Program-made: the position numbers and the translations under genes
Origin: Candidatus Kuenenia stuttgartensis
GTDB lineage: Bacteria; Planctomycetota; Planctomycetia; Planctomycetales; Planctomycetaceae
DNA length: 64,000 bases
Assembly: GCA_945861465.1 (NCBI GenBank)
Contig: CAMAVB010000001.1
Span: 62,001 to 126,000 of the forward strand
Direction of reading: 5' to 3'
Notes under the pieces: generated by a model
What the model saw: the letters and a program-made list of their open reading frames with translations, nothing else
Told to the model about the DNA's origin: nothing
Database searches by the model: none
Shown: piece by piece, positions 39,869-47,563 of the stretch
How positions within the stretch are numbered: position 1 is the first letter of the stretch
Layout of the letters: each line of letters starts with the position of its first letter

Positions 39869-41103
39869 TGCTGGCCGGTGACCGTCGCGTGGCAGCCTCA
39901 TGGTTCATGGCTGCCGGAGTGCATGATGACTGGGATCGGTTTTATGATTGTCTGATCAGCGTCGGACGCAGGACACGATTGCTGGCTCAGCTGTTGCTGA
40001 TTGCTGTCGTAAGAAAGTTTGCGCCCGGTCCGGATGGTCACATGATTGTCGCGGTTGACGATTCGCCAATGCCGCGATACGGACGGCATGTTGAAGGCGC
40101 GGGCGTGCATCACAATCCGACGGCGGGGCCAGCCGATGGCGAATGGATGTACGGACACAACTGGGTGTCGCTGTGTTTTCTGGCGACGCATTCGCTGTGG
40201 GGAGTGATCGCATTGCCATTGCGATCGCTGCTGTATGTGCGTGAGAAGGACGTGCCTGCGCTGGAAGAGAAATATGGCTGGAAATTCCGCACAAAACTCG
40301 AACTGGCGGTAGATCTCGTGACATGGTTCGTGAAGTCTGTTCGTTCGCTGGACATTGAGTGCAAAATCTGGCTTGTCACCGATGGCGCTTATGCAGGACG
40401 CCCGGTTTTGAAGCCGCTGACCGATCTGGGTGTCGTCGTCTTTAGTCGGTTGCGGAAGGACGCCTGTCTGTTTGATCTGCCTCCTGCGCCAAAGCCCGGT
40501 CAGCCGGGTCGGCACCGCATCTATGGATGCCATCGCATCAGTCTCACAAAGCTTGCCGCTCGTGTGGGCGGTTGGGAGTCGATGACTTATCAATGTCGTG
40601 GTTCGATGGTGACGCGGGAATACAAAACGTTCCTCGCGACATCGCGACGTGTGAGCGGCGTCATCCGCGTTGTGATTGTGCGTTTTGACGATGGCGGCTG
40701 GGCGGCATACTTCTGCACTGACGCGCAGGTCGATGTCCGCGACATCCTCGAGACCGTTGCCGCCCGATGGGCGATCGAAGAGCATTTTTATGACGTGAAG
40801 GAAATCTGGGGAGCCGGTGAACAGCAGGTCCGCAACATCTGGTCGAACATCGGCTGCTGGCACCTGAATCAATGGATGTATACGCTGGTGGAGTTATGCT
40901 CGTGGGATGTCGCAAAACCAAAGCTGACCGACCGCAGCCATCGTCCGTGGGACAATCCCGACCGACGACCGTCTCATGCAGACCGCCGCTCCACAATCGA
41001 CCGAGAAATGCTGCGAAAACAATTTCTGGCGACTCTGCCCCGCACCCTGAACCTGAGGAAATTCAGAACGCTGATCAACGACGTGATCCGCCTGTCCACA
41101 TGA
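39832..41103 (+). CDS. DDE transposase body
   Basis: 423 codons in the track; the true protein probably includes the 39638 frame by -1 frameshift. Catalytic acids: first Asp in MIVAVDDSPMPRYG, second in WLVTDGAYAGRP, Glu in RWAIEEHFYDVKEIWGAGEQ. C-terminal CWHLNQWMYTLVELCSWD is typical of IS701/IS4-group RNase H-fold enzymes. If the join at the overlap is programmed, the element may be active; otherwise it is broken. Confidence 0.8.
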   Translation: MAFRFSIIMAGMMLAGDRRVAASWFMAAGVHDDWDRFYDCLISVGRRTRLLAQLLLIAVVRKFAPGPDGHMIVAVDDSPMPRYGRHVEGAGVHHNPTAGPADGEWMYGHNWVSLCFLATHSLWGVIALPLRSLLYVREKDVPALEEKYGWKFRTKLELAVDLVTWFVKSVRSLDIECKIWLVTDGAYAGRPVLKPLTDLGVVVFSRLRKDACLFDLPPAPKPGQPGRHRIYGCHRISLTKLAARVGGWESMTYQCRGSMVTREYKTFLATSRRVSGVIRVVIVRFDDGGWAAYFCTDAQVDVRDILETVAARWAIEEHFYDVKEIWGAGEQQVRNIWSNIGCWHLNQWMYTLVELCSWDVAKPKLTDRSHRPWDNPDRRPSHADRRSTIDREMLRKQFLATLPRTLNLRKFRTLINDVIRLST

Positions 41104-41218
41104 CCAAGAGGATTCGCTCAACTGACTCCTGTCTTTTCCGCCAGATCGCCGCAATGCAACTCCACGCCCCAAGACTGCGCCAGTCAAACTCCAACCTCGC
41201 GGACTGTAAAGATTTTGT

Positions 41219-41527
41219 CTAAACTGCAGTTTTGTTCAGCAAGTATTCCAGTATTTTGCGGTTTGGCTCAAATCCTTCCCAGTGACTATTTGTTCCGTCG
41301 GAAAGCCACAAAGCACGGAATGGCGGATCGTTCTTTGGATCAGCCTTAGCCAGCGAATTCACGTTGACCTCCATGTGCTCAATGACGAAGACTGCGGCCC
41401 ACTCTAATGCGTACGCATTCGGAACGACTACGGTTGCCGTCTCCACAACAGAATGCACAACAAAGAACGCGAAGACGCTGAGTCCGCCGAGCGTGAGAAG
41501 AAGGAGAATCAACTTGCCTCTTTTCAA
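41219..41527 (-). CDS. Small membrane-anchored protein, cassette gene at IS edge
   Basis: 102 residues from a TTG at 41527 preceded by AAGGAGA. One N-terminal membrane span (LILLLLTLGGLSVFAFFVVH) and a soluble part (PPFRALWLSDGTNSHWEGF). No known family. The last codons (NKTAV, stop) lie in the proposed IS right end, so the original C-terminus may have been replaced. An attC-like site lies just upstream (41545-41639). Confidence 0.55.
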   Translation of the reverse strand: MKRGKLILLLLTLGGLSVFAFFVVHSVVETATVVVPNAYALEWAAVFVIEHMEVNVNSLAKADPKNDPPFRALWLSDGTNSHWEGFEPNRKILEYLLNKTAV

Positions 41528-41544
41528 TGAGTCTCCTTTTTGCC

Positions 41545-41639
41545 TGACGTAGCGACAGCGGCAACGGGGCGCCGCCCAAAAAAAACTATAGTGGCAAATC
41601 TCGCTTTATAGGCGATTGCCGTTCACTGCTTTGTTACGA
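41545..41639 (-). repeat. attC-like recombination site (a)
   Basis: On the minus strand CGTA...CAG..CGGCAA pairs with TTGCCG.CTG...TACG, with unpaired bases on one side and a 40-base loop. It begins with the TAA stop of the PLDc_N-like gene (TCGTAAC) and ends 18 bases before the next start. Size and layout match attC, although the right-end GTT is GCT here. Confidence 0.4.
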
Positions 41640-41957
41640 GACGTTGTCCGAAGTTCTCGGTTTGAAGGCGTATTTGAACACGTAGACGAACCACCCAATT
41701 CCGCCAGTGACGAGTATCAGCAGGAGCCAAGTCAACTTCGCGTTCGGATTTACAAACGACCGCAAGTATAGGTCCCTGATTGTAACAACCAGTGCCGCAA
41801 AGTTCAGCGCCATGCCGAGGAAATGGAGAGGGAAGATGGCCACTGGCGAGACTTGCGCACCGTTTGTGGCCCGGACAATTTGCACGAGAAAGTATGGAAT
41901 GTACATGGCCATGTACGCGAGGGCAGTGATCATGATGGCTCGTTCAGTTCGTGTCAC
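41634..41957 (-). CDS. Three-span membrane protein (PLDc_N-like), cassette gene
   Basis: 107 residues from a GTG at 41957 with GAGGT upstream. Three hydrophobic segments: IMITALAYMAMYIPYFLVQI, FLGMALNFAALVVTI, LTWLLLILVTGGIGWFVYVF. The end PNAKLTWLLLILVTGGIGWF with a following basic motif resembles the phospholipase D N-terminal membrane domain family, which often occurs alone. Lies between two attC-like sites, with its stop codon inside one. Confidence 0.65.
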   Translation of the reverse strand: MTRTERAIMITALAYMAMYIPYFLVQIVRATNGAQVSPVAIFPLHFLGMALNFAALVVTIRDLYLRSFVNPNAKLTWLLLILVTGGIGWFVYVFKYAFKPRTSDNVS

Positions 41958-41990
41958 GTAGAATTACCTCAGACGCCCGCATCAACCCCG

Positions 41991-42073
41991 CAACGCCAAA
42001 AATCAGGCGGTTGCCGCGACTGACTTGCCATGTGAGAAACCGACGACGGCAACTCGCCTGCATCTTATTAGCC
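41991..42073 (-). repeat. attC-like recombination site (b)
   Basis: 83 bases. Minus strand: GGCTAAT end, spacer, stem CAGGCG-A-GTTGCC pairing with GGCAAC-CGCCTG (12 pairs with one extrahelical A), then GGCGTTG end. The TAA stop of the upstream gene is in the first box. About 75% identical to site (c) over the stem and loop. Confidence 0.65.
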
Positions 42074-42445
42074 AATTTCCCCGCTCTGATCTCTGGTGAT
42101 ACCACGGCCACGCTTTTGCGCGAACCAACGCGCTGCACGATTCAAAAGAAAGTGCATCATGATGCACCAGACGACTGTTACTCCGGGATCAATCGTTGAA
42201 AGGAAATGAGAAACTGCAACATCCATCGAACCCCCGTCATGAGGATTCAAATTGGCAAGGAGCATCATAGTCAAGATTGCCGGCAAAGTCAGGATCACAC
42301 CGGGAATGACGATCGCAGGATGATGGTACCAGCTGGGAGGCGAAGGTGATGAGAGTGGCAACGTGTCAAATGCGAAACGGCCCGCGCATGCATACACACA
42401 GATCACGGCAATCAAAAGGCGTACTAATCGGGAATGGGCGAGCAT
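42068..42445 (-). CDS. Small multi-span membrane protein, cassette gene
   Basis: 125 residues from the ATG at 42445. The longer ORF would start inside attC-like site (c). About three hydrophobic segments (LVRLLIAVICVYACAG, IVIPGVILTLPAILTMMLL, TVVWCIMMHFLLN) and a basic C-terminus (RAARWFAQKRGRG). No family recognised. The TAA stop sits in the first box of site (b). Confidence 0.5.
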   Translation of the reverse strand: MLAHSRLVRLLIAVICVYACAGRFAFDTLPLSSPSPPSWYHHPAIVIPGVILTLPAILTMMLLANLNPHDGGSMDVAVSHFLSTIDPGVTVVWCIMMHFLLNRAARWFAQKRGRGITRDQSGEIG

Positions 42446-42545
42446 GGCGTACGAAGACTTTACGATTAGTGAATGGAACGCTGTAAAAGCGATAGTCGTT
42501 GACGCAAGCGCGATGCCGTTCCGAGTGCCGGGCTTCGATCCTTGG

Positions 42546-42630
42546 CTAACGATCATGATCAGCCGGTTGCCTCGACTGACTTTCCACGTGAGAAAGCGCC
42601 GACGGCAACTCGGCTGGATTGTCTCGTTAG
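42546..42630 (-). repeat. attC-like recombination site (c), best copy
   Basis: 85 bases. Outer arms CTAACGA/TCGTTAG pair perfectly; 7-base spacers on each side; inner stem CAGCCG-A-GTTGCC with GGCAAC-CGGCTG has one extrahelical A; loop about 30 bases. The last box reads GTTAGCC, close to the integron core GTTRRRY, and the first holds AAC. The stop of the upstream gene (AAC TAA) is in the first box. This is the full attC architecture. Confidence 0.72.
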
Positions 42631-43136
42631 TTGGCCTTCTTGGCCTTCATACTCTTGTCGACTTTGTCTCTGTAAAGAACGATTTCGATGTGCTTCATCA
42701 CAGGAGCGTTCGGGAGCCATCTTTGATACACGAGTAACGGATGACCATTGAAAGATCTGCCGAAGCAGAGCGATTGTCCAAATTTGTCAGTTGCCGTGAG
42801 CCAATATCTCTCCGATCCGCTGTCCGGCATACCCGTACTTTTCAATCCGTGGTGTGAATCATGCGACCAGTTGGCGGAATGGAAATCTCCTGACTTGAAG
42901 GTCTGTCGTAGTTCTTCTTGCAGCGTTTCGACTCTCTGGTATGTGGCTTCATCCTTGGCCCGATATTCGGGCCACTGTTGCATGGCTGCTTCAAGTTGCT
43001 CGATTTCCGTCGCGTAATGCCTGTGGATGAAGGCCAGATAAGATCGGAGAGTGATGTATTGCCAAGCGACGAACGCCACAGGCAGTGCGATGATTGCGAG
43101 AACGATTACAACTCGGCGCCGGGCCCGCTTTGTCAT
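42627..43136 (-). CDS. Membrane-anchored coiled-coil protein, cassette gene
   Basis: 169 residues from the ATG at 43136 with GAGGT upstream; earlier starts lie in attC-like site (d). Basic N-terminus, one span (RRVVIVLAIIALPVAFVAW), a helical coiled coil (YATEIEQLEAAMQQWPEYRA to LQEELRQTF), then a probable beta domain (GSERYWLTATDKFGQSLCFG). Lys-rich tail. No family recognised. Stop codon lies in site (c). Confidence 0.6.
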   Translation of the reverse strand: MTKRARRRVVIVLAIIALPVAFVAWQYITLRSYLAFIHRHYATEIEQLEAAMQQWPEYRAKDEATYQRVETLQEELRQTFKSGDFHSANWSHDSHHGLKSTGMPDSGSERYWLTATDKFGQSLCFGRSFNGHPLLVYQRWLPNAPVMKHIEIVLYRDKVDKSMKAKKAN

Positions 43137-43158
43137 TCGCACCTCGTTTCGGATTGCC

Positions 43159-43257
43159 AATTAACTCTGAAATACACCCGGCGCGTGATATTGGCCACCG
43201 CCGTCTAAAAACACTGAATTTTTGCTGGAGCGTCCCAATATCACACGGTGCGTTCAA
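43159..43257 (-). repeat. attC-like recombination site (d)
   Basis: About 99 bases. Minus strand: GAAC box, CACCG, extrahelical T, GTGATATTGG pairing with CCAATATCAC, then GCGCCGGGTG and an AGTTAATT box. Ten uninterrupted stem pairs next to a bulge; ends keep AAC and GTT. Sequence differs from (b) and (c), as attC sites usually do, while the shape is kept. Confidence 0.58.
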
Positions 43258-43350
43258 GATCAAATATTGGACGCGACGCGGATATCACGGTATCAACACG
43301 CCCGAGGAGTGTCAATTTTATCAAACTCGCAATGGACTGCGAGGTGAAGG

Positions 43351-43494
43351 ATGTCTCTGAGCGAAACAGCGAGTTTGGAAAACAGTAGTCGATTGGCAAA
43401 GAATGACACTCAGTGGTGGCCAAATTGGATGGAAGACTACGCTCGCTCCAACAATCAAGTTAATGCGCCGCGAGTCGTTTGCGACCGACGTTGA
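43351..43494 (+). CDS. Possible small protein (47 residues) opposite to the array
   Basis: Reads MSLSETASLENSSRLAKNDT and then a Trp-rich QWWPNWMEDYARSN segment; preceded by GAGGTGAAGG. The overlapping frame from 43403 (68 codons, with FATDVEEWRAWQRAHPMHSV) is equally plausible. The interval 43258-43716 between attC-like sites has no convincing minus-strand gene, so one of these could be a cassette gene in reverse orientation. Weak. Confidence 0.25.
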   Translation: MSLSETASLENSSRLAKNDTQWWPNWMEDYARSNNQVNAPRVVCDRR

Positions 43495-43610
43495 AGAATG
43501 GCGAGCCTGGCAGCGGGCGCATCCGATGCACAGTGTGCCTCGGGACCTGGCAAATCCCGATGCCGCATTCCGCACGAATCCCGGCAATGCTCTGGATCTG
43601 AGTCAATAGC

Positions 43611-43690
43611 GCCGCTTTGGCGAGCGGCATGCGTCAGCTTGTCGGTACAAAAACGAGGTACCGGATGGCTCACGCCGCTCCGCTCGCCGG
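43611..43690. repeat. Palindromic repeat GGCGAGCGGC...
   Basis: GCCGCTTTGGCGAGCGGC at the left faces CGCCGCTCCGCTCGCCGG at the right, with a small internal hairpin CGGTAC/GGTACCG. Resembles the GTGAGCC/GCTAGCC palindromes at 50408. No gene. Confidence 0.4.
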
Positions 43691-43716
43691 TCTCATTTCT
43701 GGCCGCGCGGAGTATA

Positions 43717-43810
43717 ACTCGACTTCTCGGCTGGCGGGTTGGCCTTTCAACTTCAGAAGCATCTGAACGCCATTTCGGGTTCCGCACTTTGTTCGCCGGC
43801 CTTGTCGTGC
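43717..43810 (-). repeat. Weak attC-like site (e)
   Basis: Minus strand CGAC...GGC.GGCG pairs with CGCC.GCC...GTCG around a 50-base loop, immediately after the DUF6717-like gene's stop. Short stem; it is listed because position and size match the other sites. Confidence 0.3.
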
Positions 43811-44307
43811 TACTTGATTGGCTCCGCTTTGACGTACAGAAATTTTGGTGCTTTGGAGTAGTATTTGAACATCGCCGGACAGATCCAACCCTCCATCGGT
43901 GGATCGTCCAATGAATAATAGTTGCCACCCGAATCGCCGCGAAGCCATGTGAGTTTCTTCTGATGGCCAGGGAACGGAGACGCCCCGAACAGGAGGCGAA
44001 ATCCCTTGTCAGCGTTTGGAATATCTTTGACCAGCACATCAATCATTTCCGGGACGCCGGCAACGAATGGTTCTTTGACCAAACCTGCGGAGCTATCGTC
44101 AAACACCCATGTTCCCTGATATCGATATGGCGCAATCACCATGATTGCGTTCTCACGCGGCGATGGCTGAATGCCAGGAAGCAGTTGATAGTGCCAGGCA
44201 ACTGCTCCGGCAATCATGAGTAAGCTAAGGCAGACAGCGACAAGTCGAAACTTGCGAATCTTTGGGTGAGCAGCCGGTGCGCGAACGTCAGTATTTTCGG
44301 TGTTCAT
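43810..44307 (-). CDS. DUF6717-like protein with N-terminal membrane anchor, cassette gene
   Basis: 165 residues from the ATG at 44307. One span (LVAVCLSLLMIAGAVAWHY), then a compact domain: IMVIAPYRYQGTWVFDDSSAGLVKEPF, GFRLLFGASPFPGHQKKLTW, MEGWICPAMFKYYSKAPKFLYVK. This pattern is that of DUF6717, a small planctomycete-rich family of unknown function, normally without a membrane anchor. Lies between attC-like sites (f) and (e). Confidence 0.7.
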   Translation of the reverse strand: MNTENTDVRAPAAHPKIRKFRLVAVCLSLLMIAGAVAWHYQLLPGIQPSPRENAIMVIAPYRYQGTWVFDDSSAGLVKEPFVAGVPEMIDVLVKDIPNADKGFRLLFGASPFPGHQKKLTWLRGDSGGNYYSLDDPPMEGWICPAMFKYYSKAPKFLYVKAEPIK

Positions 44308-44339
44308 TGTATGAGCGATACGACTTGAGAAGTAGTTTT

Positions 44340-44417
44340 GTCGAACGACACCGTTCACTGAGCCGCGGCAATGGAGCGATGTTGCAGTTTATTGATTGAC
44401 GGTGGCCTTGTCACGAC
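44340..44417 (-). repeat. attC-like site (f)
   Basis: 78 bases. Minus strand GTCGTGAC box containing the TGA stop of the upstream gene, inner arms CACCGT/ACGGTG, and a GTTCGAC end box. Contains CAGTGAACGG, also found in site (a). Shorter stem than (b)-(d). Confidence 0.4.
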
Positions 44418-45061
44418 TTGCGTTTCGTCTTGCCTCGCAATATCAAATACACCAATGCTCCGATACCAAGCAGAGCACCGGCACCACCAATGGCTTTCGA
44501 TAGGCGATGGAGATCATCGCCCCCGCCTGGAGCCTGAACGGGTTGAGTATCTGGCGGATTTGATGCTTGAGTCATTGAGGGTAGCGGTACCGAGATTGTC
44601 AACGAGTCGATGAAACGATTGATGGCCGTTGCGTCGGGCTTATTTCCGAGAGTCAATGCCATCAATTTGTATACAACGCCCTCGTGTCGAACAATCGCCT
44701 GTGTCAACTCGCCGACTGGACCTTTCGCCGTCATGTTCCAGACTTCGTGTCCCGACACCTGTTTCGTGGGCAAGCGAGTTACATCTCCACCGAGTTCTTC
44801 CGCAAGTCCTTCTTCAACAGATGATTGAATCAGTTTCTTCCCGAGCGGAAAATCCGTCTGGATCACGCCGAACTTCATTGTCTCGTCATTGGACACCCAA
44901 AGGCCCACAAACGGCGGCGGTGGTGCAGGCATTACCTGGAACAGAGTCGCATCTGGCGGCGTTACGGACAGGAACCCATCAGGGGACGTCCATGTCTGTC
45001 CATTCGCAAGTACTGGGAGAGCGAGCACGAAAAACGCTGCTGCCAAAACGCGACGATGCAT
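44411..45061 (-). CDS. Secreted protein with C-terminal membrane anchor
   Basis: 216 residues from the ATG at 45061. Signal peptide RRVLAAAFFVLALPVLANGQ; soluble domain of about 150 residues (GFLSVTPPDATLFQVMPAPP, WNMTAKGPVGELTQAIV, INRFIDSLTISVP) of a PsbP/DUF-like shape; Pro-rich linker; C-terminal span GAGALLGIGALVYLIL and basic tail KTKRKS. Function unknown. Its stop lies in attC-like site (f), so it may be part of the cassette series. Confidence 0.6.
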   Translation of the reverse strand: MHRRVLAAAFFVLALPVLANGQTWTSPDGFLSVTPPDATLFQVMPAPPPPFVGLWVSNDETMKFGVIQTDFPLGKKLIQSSVEEGLAEELGGDVTRLPTKQVSGHEVWNMTAKGPVGELTQAIVRHEGVVYKLMALTLGNKPDATAINRFIDSLTISVPLPSMTQASNPPDTQPVQAPGGGDDLHRLSKAIGGAGALLGIGALVYLILRGKTKRKS

Positions 45062-45202
45062 AGTGAGTGCCTGATTCCAGGTGACAGTACGAATCCTGAC
45101 TTCTTCGACCCGATGGATACCGACGTACCAGGAACGAAACGAACTTTTTTGCATCGTGGGGTCGCGGCAGTTGCAGATTAAATCAGAACCTCGCATCCGA
45201 AG

Positions 45203-45787
45203 TTACTTTGGTGCCGGTATCGCGGGTTCAGCTTTTGCAGGACTTGACTGAGCTCGAAGCGCTGATGCAAGACCTTCCATTTGCGCCGTCAGTGCCAGAC
45301 GCCACGACTTTTCATATGGAATCATGGTGACCACTTCCAGCTTTTTTAGAGTGAATTCGCCCGCCCCCATATGAATCCGAGCCAACAAGTGAACAGCATC
45401 GCCCTCCGGAATGGCTCCCAAAATGTCAACTCGGTCAATCTTGACTGGATCAACAGTATTGATCGGTGCAAGTCGGAACACTGCTGTCATGAATTCACCA
45501 GCAGGCCTAGCTTCAATTTCCGCGATCGTCGCACCCTTACCGAAAGTTGCTGATCGGATGGTACTTCTGCCTTGCTCGGCCTCAACACGCAAGACCGGGA
45601 GAAACATCTGTTTGAATCGTTCCATTTCAGCCGGGTGCATGAACTTCACGACAGCAGTCGCACCATCAGAACTCAGTGATCTAATGTATTGCTCACAGAC
45701 GGCTTCCGGTGAGTCCGCTCGGCTTGCCAAAGGCAATGAGAGAATGGCCAGCAAAATCACCGACGCGATGCGTAAGACTTGAGACAT
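45203..45787 (-). CDS. Secreted small protein, unknown function
   Basis: 194 residues with signal peptide IASVILLAILSLPLASRAD. Mature part starts SPEAVCEQYIRSLSSDGATA and resembles NTF2-like/DUF4878-type folds (FMHPAEMERFKQMFLPVL, helical start then beta-rich). Ends in an Ala/Pro tail. No enzyme motif. Same strand as the cassette series; a degenerate attC-like palindrome (GTAACTT...AAGTTCG) may follow its stop. Confidence 0.6.
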   Translation of the reverse strand: MSQVLRIASVILLAILSLPLASRADSPEAVCEQYIRSLSSDGATAVVKFMHPAEMERFKQMFLPVLRVEAEQGRSTIRSATFGKGATIAEIEARPAGEFMTAVFRLAPINTVDPVKIDRVDILGAIPEGDAVHLLARIHMGAGEFTLKKLEVVTMIPYEKSWRLALTAQMEGLASALRAQSSPAKAEPAIPAPK

Positions 45788-45816
45788 TCAGTGCTTTCTC
45801 TGAGATATCGAATTGC

Positions 45817-45852
45817 GATCTATGCGACGGAATGAATTCCGACGCACAGATC
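45817..45852. repeat. 36-base hairpin between minus-strand genes
   Basis: GATCTATGCGACGGAA pairs with TTCCGACGCACAGATC (14 of 16 positions) around a TGAA loop. No T-run follows on either strand, so a simple terminator is not supported. It may be a remnant recombination site or an mRNA element. Confidence 0.5.
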
Positions 45853-45914
45853 GTGTGTTGAACTTGTCCGCTGCGTACTGCTAACGATCTGAATTTGCGA
45901 AGGACGAGGAAATC

Positions 45915-46730
45915 TTATTCCGGTGCATCAGAACGTTCGCCCAACTTGAGGCCAGAGACCAGCAGGAAGTGATCAGAGCCGTGCCGACGAATGATGGTCG
46001 AATCGACGGTATGGAAGTGTTTCGAATGAAAGATGTAGTCAATTCGAAGTTTTAATGGCAGAGGCCGCGTAGGCCAGTGCCATGTGGGATGCGTATCGGC
46101 GTCGGCGTGGATGAATGCGAAGCTGTCAATGAAACCGGACTCGACCAGCGCCGCTGGGGCCTGAAATGACGACAAACTATTGAAGTCGCCAGCAACGATG
46201 GCGGGACGATCAGCATCTGCAGCCTTTAGAATTCCCGCAATCTCCGACGCATGTTTCGATTCGGTTGCTGCGATCGCAGCCATCCCTTCAAGAATGGTGG
46301 CTTCCCGGGGAACGCCAAATGGAGTGAGGTGAACGTTGATCACGCGAACATCAGTTCCGCCACAAGGAAACGTTGCACAATAGAAACCAAACAATCCGTC
46401 CTGGGGCGGAACAAAAACGACATCTCGTGGTTTCGTTCTGGAAGCGAAGACAAAACGTTCAGCGTAGTAGTGGCCCTGATGCCCAACCGCATGGAATTCC
46501 GGGTACGTTGCTGCGAGTTGGGTGCGGAGAAATTGCTCAGACTGAGTAGTCGTTTCCTGCAGGCACAAAATGTCGGCTTTCGACTCTGCGATGGCGTCCA
46601 GAACCTGATCGCCAAGTCGGTTGGCATAATTCACGTTGAACGTGGCGACCCTCACCGACTGCCCGCTCACGAAACTCGGCGTCAGCAAAACAACGATGAA
46701 TATTGATGCAAGGAAGGAGGGACTGCTCAT
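45915..46730 (-). CDS. Secreted endonuclease/exonuclease/phosphatase-fold protein
   Basis: 271 residues. Signal peptide FLASIFIVVLLTPSFVSGQ. The EEP fold is clear: VRVATFNVNYANRLG, ADILCLQETTTQSEQF (metal-binding Glu), RVINVHLTPFG, IVAGDFNSLSS (Asp/Asn active site), RIDYIFHSKHF and a final GSDHFLLVSGL (catalytic Asp-His). It hydrolyses phosphodiester or phosphomonoester bonds outside the cytoplasm; DNA, lipid headgroups and sugar phosphates are all possible substrates. Confidence 0.85.
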   Translation of the reverse strand: MSSPSFLASIFIVVLLTPSFVSGQSVRVATFNVNYANRLGDQVLDAIAESKADILCLQETTTQSEQFLRTQLAATYPEFHAVGHQGHYYAERFVFASRTKPRDVVFVPPQDGLFGFYCATFPCGGTDVRVINVHLTPFGVPREATILEGMAAIAATESKHASEIAGILKAADADRPAIVAGDFNSLSSFQAPAALVESGFIDSFAFIHADADTHPTWHWPTRPLPLKLRIDYIFHSKHFHTVDSTIIRRHGSDHFLLVSGLKLGERSDAPE

Positions 46731-46777
46731 AAATCAAACCTTAGCGACCAAGAACAACTGGTGGGCGCGATTGGATT

Positions 46778-47368
46778 TCAATATGAGAAACCACTGACGC
46801 CAGAGCGGCTGGACCATTTTTGTTCGCCGCTTCCGTCAAGTTTCGCCGTTTGAAATCTTAACTGCTGCCGACGCATCAGCATCTTTCCGGGAAGTTTTGG
46901 CTGCAGAACCTGCAGCTGATCAATAGTATCGATCATTGAAAGCATTTGTTCAACTTGGTCGGCGGAAAGTGCCGCAAGAATCCTGGTGTCGTATTCTCTG
47001 CGAAGGTGCCGGGTCCGTGTTCGCAACTGCCGGCACGCGAAACAACTCGACGGAAAGTACTGCGGGTTGAACCTCAGTGCTTCGTAGATGTGGCGTTGCT
47101 CCTCCACGGAAAAAGTGAATTGCGAACCACAATCTTTGCACAAAATGCGAGCAGTAATGTACAGCGAACGCGGTGAAAGTGATCGAACTTGTTGTTCGAC
47201 GTTTGCGATCAGCGTCTGGTTATAGTCGAGGGCCACGTATACACCACTCATGATGAATCGGGGCTCAACAGTGCCATGGTCAAGATTGAAGCATTGATTC
47301 GAAACACTATCGCAGACCGAAAACGTCGCGAACGCATCTGGCGAGAGGTTGTTCGAGTGGTCCGTCAT
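46778..47368 (-). CDS. Zinc-ribbon protein
   Basis: 196 residues, or about 157 if it starts at the ATG at 47251. Centre: ITARILCKDCGSQFTFSVEE, then PSSCFACRQLRTRTR, a two-pair Cys zinc ribbon of the probable zinc-binding domain family (CxxC-Q-F-FT-EQ...CxxCR). C-terminal part has Leu/Gln-rich helices (QVEQMLSMIDTIDQLQVL). Likely nucleic-acid or protein binding; function unknown. Confidence 0.65.
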   Translation of the reverse strand: MTDHSNNLSPDAFATFSVCDSVSNQCFNLDHGTVEPRFIMSGVYVALDYNQTLIANVEQQVRSLSPRSLYITARILCKDCGSQFTFSVEEQRHIYEALRFNPQYFPSSCFACRQLRTRTRHLRREYDTRILAALSADQVEQMLSMIDTIDQLQVLQPKLPGKMLMRRQQLRFQTAKLDGSGEQKWSSRSGVSGFSY

Positions 47369-47427
47369 GGTGAAGGCATGCGAGCTTCATGTATACTGTG
47401 TGGTTGAGAATGGCACAATCGTACAAT

Positions 47428-47517
47428 CGCGTGGGCAACGCCCCGCGCTTCGCATCTCAAATCTCAAATACGAAATTTCAAACAGAACAAGCGGGGCCCG
47501 CGGGGCACGCGGTTAAA
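47428..47517. repeat. GCGTGGGCAACGCCCCGCGC palindromic repeat
   Basis: CGCGTGGGCAACGCCCCGCG faces GCGGGGCCCGCGGGGCACGC followed by GGTTAAAC. A longer relative lies at 59262-59390. Non-coding; it lies before a small plus-strand ORF. Confidence 0.55.
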
Positions 47518-47563
47518 CAAACCAATGCCAACTGGCCAACAATCATGACAAAGGTAAACCGCT

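Larger units (their letters stand above)
39524..41228 (+). mobile_element. Insertion sequence (DDE transposase, IS701/IS4-like) with putative 12-base ends
   Basis: Proposed ends TGCACTTTAGGC (39524-39535) and GTCTAAACTGCA (41217-41228) match as inverted repeats at 10 of 12 positions. They enclose the transposase with 114 and 125 bases of flank. The left end abuts a broken TAAGGACCG repeat. The right end supplies the stop codon of a small gene on the other strand. Boundaries are inferred from the weak terminal repeats; no target duplication was confirmed. Confidence 0.45.

Noticed and set aside
41500-43300. CRISPR array or phage remnant as explanation of the repeated segments
   Set aside because: Repeats are about 80-100 bases, imperfectly palindromic, different in sequence and separated by whole genes; no cas or phage structural genes.
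43241-43423. 60-codon minus ORF as cassette gene
   Set aside because: No good start, no family features, and it ends inside the stem of an attC-like site rather than in its first box.
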